The position numbers and the translations under genes were made by a program. From Synaphobranchus kaupii (taxonomy: Eukaryota > Chordata > Actinopteri > Anguilliformes > Synaphobranchidae): 64,000 nucleotides of DNA. Each line of letters begins with the position of its first letter. Within the stretch, counting starts at the first letter, position 1. The stretch covers positions 9,478,416 through 9,542,415 of the forward strand of contig CM056391.1 of assembly GCA_029718625.1 (NCBI GenBank). Reading direction: 5' to 3'. This document shows positions 60,219 to 64,000 of the stretch, one piece after another. The notes beneath the pieces are model-generated. The model saw only the letters and a list, made by a program, of their open reading frames with translations, did not search any database and had not been told where the DNA came from.

Positions 60219-61493
60219 AGACAACAACTTTTTTTCTTTTTATAAATCTATGGTAAGTTGTGATTAAAGATTAGAAATAAACTGCTTTCCCTATAACCCC
60301 ATACATATACAATACATATAGTTCTGTCAGGACAACTCACGTATTTAAATTACATGTTTAATTAATGAATGTGCTGCATAATTATTTTAGTTTGGCGGTG
60401 AATGGATCTGCTTTAGTACTGCTTTAGTACTGCTCCGGAGCACGGGCATCTCCCCTCGCTAAACAGGAGATGACCAGAACCCCCCCATAATAAAGCAGAT
60501 CCAAACGACAGGTGGAAGCTGGGGTGGAGGAGTTGTGACAACAAAGCCATAAGCAACGAAGAGCAGTGCATCAGCGTTCAAGCAGTACAGAGAGAACTGA
60601 TTATTGGCTTAAAAAGGGCGCTCCATTAGAGGCGTGTGCATGTGATTGGTTGAGTAAGGGACGAGTGATTGCTAGCCAACCATGGTCAGCTACAGCGAGA
60701 TGTTCTCCAACAGAACTCGTTTGTGACGCTCATTAGTTGCACCTTTCCCCATATATCACAGTCTGGTAAACATATACGTTTGATTAGCTTTATTAATATC
60801 TGTGAGATCTTTGAAAAGCTTTCCTTATCCATTGTCATTGTAAAATGAGTTTGCAAAATGAGATTGCCTGGCCAGCATCAGCAAATTAAATGTTGTCCTG
60901 GCCATTTAAGTCGGCACAGCGTGCTGTGCTGACTATGAGATCAATGTTCTGGAAGCAGTTCTGAGATCAGTAACCATGAACTTTCCCCAATAACCCAGAA
61001 AAAAAAAAAAATCTGTAACTCTGAAGTTCACCTTTGTTAAAGTATAGTGAAAGGTAGCGCAACTTATTTTTTATCTTATTTAACCCTGCTGGGGTTTCCA
61101 TGGCGATGCACAACACCTCCAGATCAATTGACTTTACCTTTAGGGCAGGTGTGTCCTCTCAAGGATACAAACGCATGACCTGTGACCTGTGACCCATAAC
61201 CTGGCTGTTCATGGTTCAGTGCCCTGATCAATGCTCTACACTGCTGCCCTCTCTGAATGCCAAACTCCTGAACCCCACCCTCTACACACCAAAAAAAAAA
61301 GAGATATAACAGTCCTTGAACTGGGAAGAAGTGAAGGAACCACTGTTTGCACACTGTGAAAAATAACAAAACTTAACTTCTACCACTACTATGATGCTAA
61401 CTTATTTTGTTTAAACCCAGAAACTGTAGTGAACCCCATTTACCAGATATAAAATGGAGTCACACACACACATACTGTGTGTGTATATACTGT
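60219..61493. other. Unannotated right flank of the array
   Basis: Unique sequence. A small direct repeat, CTGCTTTAGTA, lies near 60408-60430, and GGAGCACGGGCATCTCCCC lies near 60436. A13 occurs near 61000. CTGTGACC-type repetition lies near 61178. No gene is supported, and the 81-codon minus frame has no recognisable similarity. Confidence 0.45.
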
Positions 61494-61521
61494 ATATACA
61501 TATATATATATATATATATAC
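61494..61521. repeat. (TA)n microsatellite
   Basis: TA dinucleotides, preceded by TGTGTGTATATACTGTATATACA. Confidence 0.93.
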
Positions 61522-62184
61522 TATATGTTCACAGAGAGCAGATGAAAGGCAGTCGATGAAAGCCCTTAGGTAACAACATGCATCTGTAAAACTCTATTAT
61601 GACCATGATATCAGAAGGTTAATTCATCACTTTAAAAAAAATGTCCAAGTAAAAGGAAACCAAGGCAAATTTGTGGCAATATATGGCAATAATTTGTTTG
61701 TGGGAACATACAGAAATGAAGGTTAAAGATCAGTGCTTATGCCAGATTATGTGACCTGAAAGAGCTTGATAAACACACCCCTATACACACATGCTGTGCC
61801 ACTGTTTATGGTGCATCACTGTTAATGGTGAACGTTCACTAGAAATGAATTGGGCGCCATTTTAATCTGAATATGAAGCCCATAACACTTGATATTCATG
61901 AGAGACGCACTGGAGAAAGGTTTACGTGTACCGTTTGATGATTCTTATTCTGAGCGGTTTGCCAAGCCCATACAAAGAACAGGGATGACACCAATATAGC
62001 AGTGTCGCAACCTATTGTTGAAGTCCTTACTTAAACTTACAGCATAACTTTAAATGCCACAGTGTAAGAGGGAATTTGAGGATATGTCTTATAAAATGTA
62101 TTTGAAGATGCGGTTTTAATTGTATTGAAAGGTTACAAACTAAAAAGGCAGGGGTGGCATTGTAACCTTAATCAGTTCAGTGAA

Positions 62185-62188
<4 letters not shown>
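61522..62188. other. Unannotated AT-rich sequence
   Basis: No gene, RNA or transposon is recognised. Confidence 0.5.

Positions 62189-62234
<46 letters not shown>
62189..62234. repeat. (TA)n microsatellite
   Basis: About 22 TA units. Confidence 0.97.
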
Positions 62235-62237
<3 letters not shown>

Positions 62238-63404
62238 ACCTGACAAAACCTTCCGATATCTCACACATTTCACAGGAGAGGCGAGAAACATTGCAAACAC
62301 ATTGTTGCCGTTTGTCATGTTTGCCTAGCTTACTAAACAAAGCTAATGGCTAAAGCTGAAGCCAGAACAACTGACCCCTATCATCGTCGAGTCAACCAGA
62401 CAGCTGACCGCATGCGTGATCAGAATGTAGGCTAAATAAGCGAATGGATTTAGGAAGATTTTTCTGTCGTTTGATTTGTATGATGGATGGCTGCACGCCT
62501 AATCAATCTGTTAAATTTAGGCTGAATTATAGGTTTTGTTTTATATCCCAAATAATGATCCATGTTATTTTCTTACACAGCATGTGCGTAAACTATTATG
62601 TGCGCGCTCAAAGCCTGGATTTCTCCTCAAAGGCCACGATATTGCACTCAAATACGGACTTTACTCGCGCGCGAGTTCTGTAAAAGCACACTGCAAAGCA
62701 ATTTGCATGCACAGAGTTTTGGCCTGTGTGCACGGGGCTCCTCAATTTCCACGCGGATTTTATTTTCTCTCGCGATTTTTGGCACTGATATGCTGCCATA
62801 GTAAACACCTTGAATCAACTCCACACCAGCATTTCAAATGGTATAGCCTTGTTCCTTACGTGCCAATTGACATACACAAGCAGAAAAACAAGTGTTATCT
62901 GCAACTTGAAGATATACAGCGGGTCTATTTGTCCTCCAAGATTCAGATGCAAATGAGTGTGTGGGCAGACAAAAGAGACAGCATGTAGCCATTTTCCTCC
63001 AAGCATTCCTATGCAAGGTATTGTTATTGTGGGATAGCTTATAGCTACCTAGCCAGAAGTAAGTACCTGTTGATGAGGGCTATCAAAATGCAGGGCCACT
63101 ATTTGAAGTATTATTGCTGTATTTCAAAAGGGAGAGTAGTTGTCAATGTTTGGAAGTTACATAACGATGGGAGTCATGCCAAAATAAGTAGGGAAGTGGA
63201 AGAATGAAAAACGCTAAGGTTTTACAAATACATTCAGAGGTTAAACATGTTCATATGTTTATGAATTTATGCTTTGAACACTATCATAATAAAACTTATT
63301 TAAAATCATAGCAAGCACAGGGTTATCGACTACACAAATAGAAAAAATTAATGCAATAGAATGTATTTTATAATGAGAAAGGGCAAAATTCACAACAAAG
63401 TCTT
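62235..63404. other. Unannotated sequence
   Basis: No gene is supported. The 150-codon + frame 62536-62988 and its overlapping minus frames have no recognisable domain or splice context. Composition is mixed and may include TE remnants. Confidence 0.4.
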
Positions 63405-64000
63405 TAAAGGAGCTATATGTAACATTGACACCGAGCGTTTAAAATGGGTACTGCAATCCAAATTCACAATATTGGAGAGAGTCGAGACACTGAACAAACA
63501 CGAGCGCAACATTATATTTTGAGACGAGCTTATTCTATTTTGACAATGACAAGCGACGACGAATCAATTTATTTATTGTTTGCAAATTATAAACCAGCTC
63601 ATGTGGATTTTTTATAACTCTGTCAATGTTAGCTAGATGCATGGCTGGCTATGTTTACGGTCACACAGATATAAGCTAATGCTAGTGGTATGTTTAGCGA
63701 GTAACTATATGCATATATGTGACGCGGTATGTCAAAAGCAGGCGGAATTGGGCAGAGCTACGAACAGAGGAAAAGCTGCAAAATGCCTTGGGGGTGAATT
63801 TTAGCGTTTTTGAGATTTTTGAACATTTATGATGCTACAAATATTAAAAATGTTCTGTAAAAGTTTCAAACTGAAATTTCATCGACAAAGTATTTTTTTA
63901 AGCACTTTTAGAGAGGCATGTCATTTCACAAAATGATGCCTTGTTCGAGATTTTGCTTGGAAATGACGCCAAATTTAGCGTAACTTCTAGCTCACTTGCT
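63405..64000. mobile_element. Possible DNA transposon fragment running off the window
   Basis: Begins AAAGGAGCTATATGTAACATTG, a phrase resembling the ends of abundant teleost non-autonomous DNA elements (GGGGCTATATGTAA...). The interior has GCTAGATGCATGGCTGGCTATG and GCTAATGCTAGTGG. The other end is not in the window, so no terminal repeat or target duplication can be shown. Confidence 0.25.

Noticed and set aside
62536..62988. 150-codon + frame
   Set aside because: Biased, no recognisable motif; overlapping frames on the minus strand are equally open.

Overview
The window looks like nuclear DNA from a vertebrate, most likely a teleost fish. It is AT-rich and dense in dinucleotide and trinucleotide microsatellites. 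It carries a hAT-type MITE with an 8-bp target-site duplication, a 3' end of an L2-like LINE with a (TGTAA)n-type tail, a roughly 2-kb DNA transposon with GGGCCC termini, and long non-repetitive stretches with no open gene. No complete protein-coding gene could be supported. The best coding candidate is one 40-nt microexon at 28946-28985 with strong splice signals. Several GC-balanced, TAAT/TGACAG-rich blocks look like conserved non-coding (enhancer-like) DNA. I infer a large intron or gene desert of a developmental-type locus, but the gene cannot be named from here.

Layout. 1-29770: mostly unique sequence broken by microsatellites, a 20-bp minisatellite (14571-14847), a 128-bp tandem duplication (20065-20325), MITEs (4195-4663 with a nested element; 22926-23082), the LINE end (24133-24660), the 2-kb TIR element (26215-28203) and the candidate microexon. 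29771-30076: an isolated, inverted, truncated copy of the satellite. 30077-30682: about 600 bp of unique, GC-richer sequence. 30683-60218: one large satellite array, all in + orientation, interrupted by a 500-N gap at 52638-53137. 60219-64000: AT-rich unique flank with two (TA)n tracts and a possible TE at the edge.

The array is the main discovery. It mixes two monomers. Monomer A is about 179-180 bp. Monomer S is about 331-343 bp and equals A with the stretch holding a near-palindrome (ATAAGACTATAGGCTTAT) replaced by a full-length 5S rRNA-derived module plus a roughly 90-bp tail. I located 39 forward 5S-like modules, in three recurring classes (alpha 13, beta 16, gamma 8) plus two divergent edge copies, and one inverted truncated copy. 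From the spacing I infer about 89 A monomers, roughly 12 of them in or around the gap. Classes and A counts repeat with a fixed grammar: beta, alpha, 4A, beta, 3A, beta, alpha, 1A, gamma, 5A. This gives a higher-order repeat (HOR) of about 4.39 kb (33348-37738), followed by enlarged versions of 6,088 bp and 6,971 bp with one or two internal duplications and a fourth truncated by the gap. The 5S modules keep the internal pol III control region (A box, intermediate element, C box), and gamma copies carry a T6 run just after the 5S 3' end. Some may therefore still be transcribed. This is inference from sequence only.
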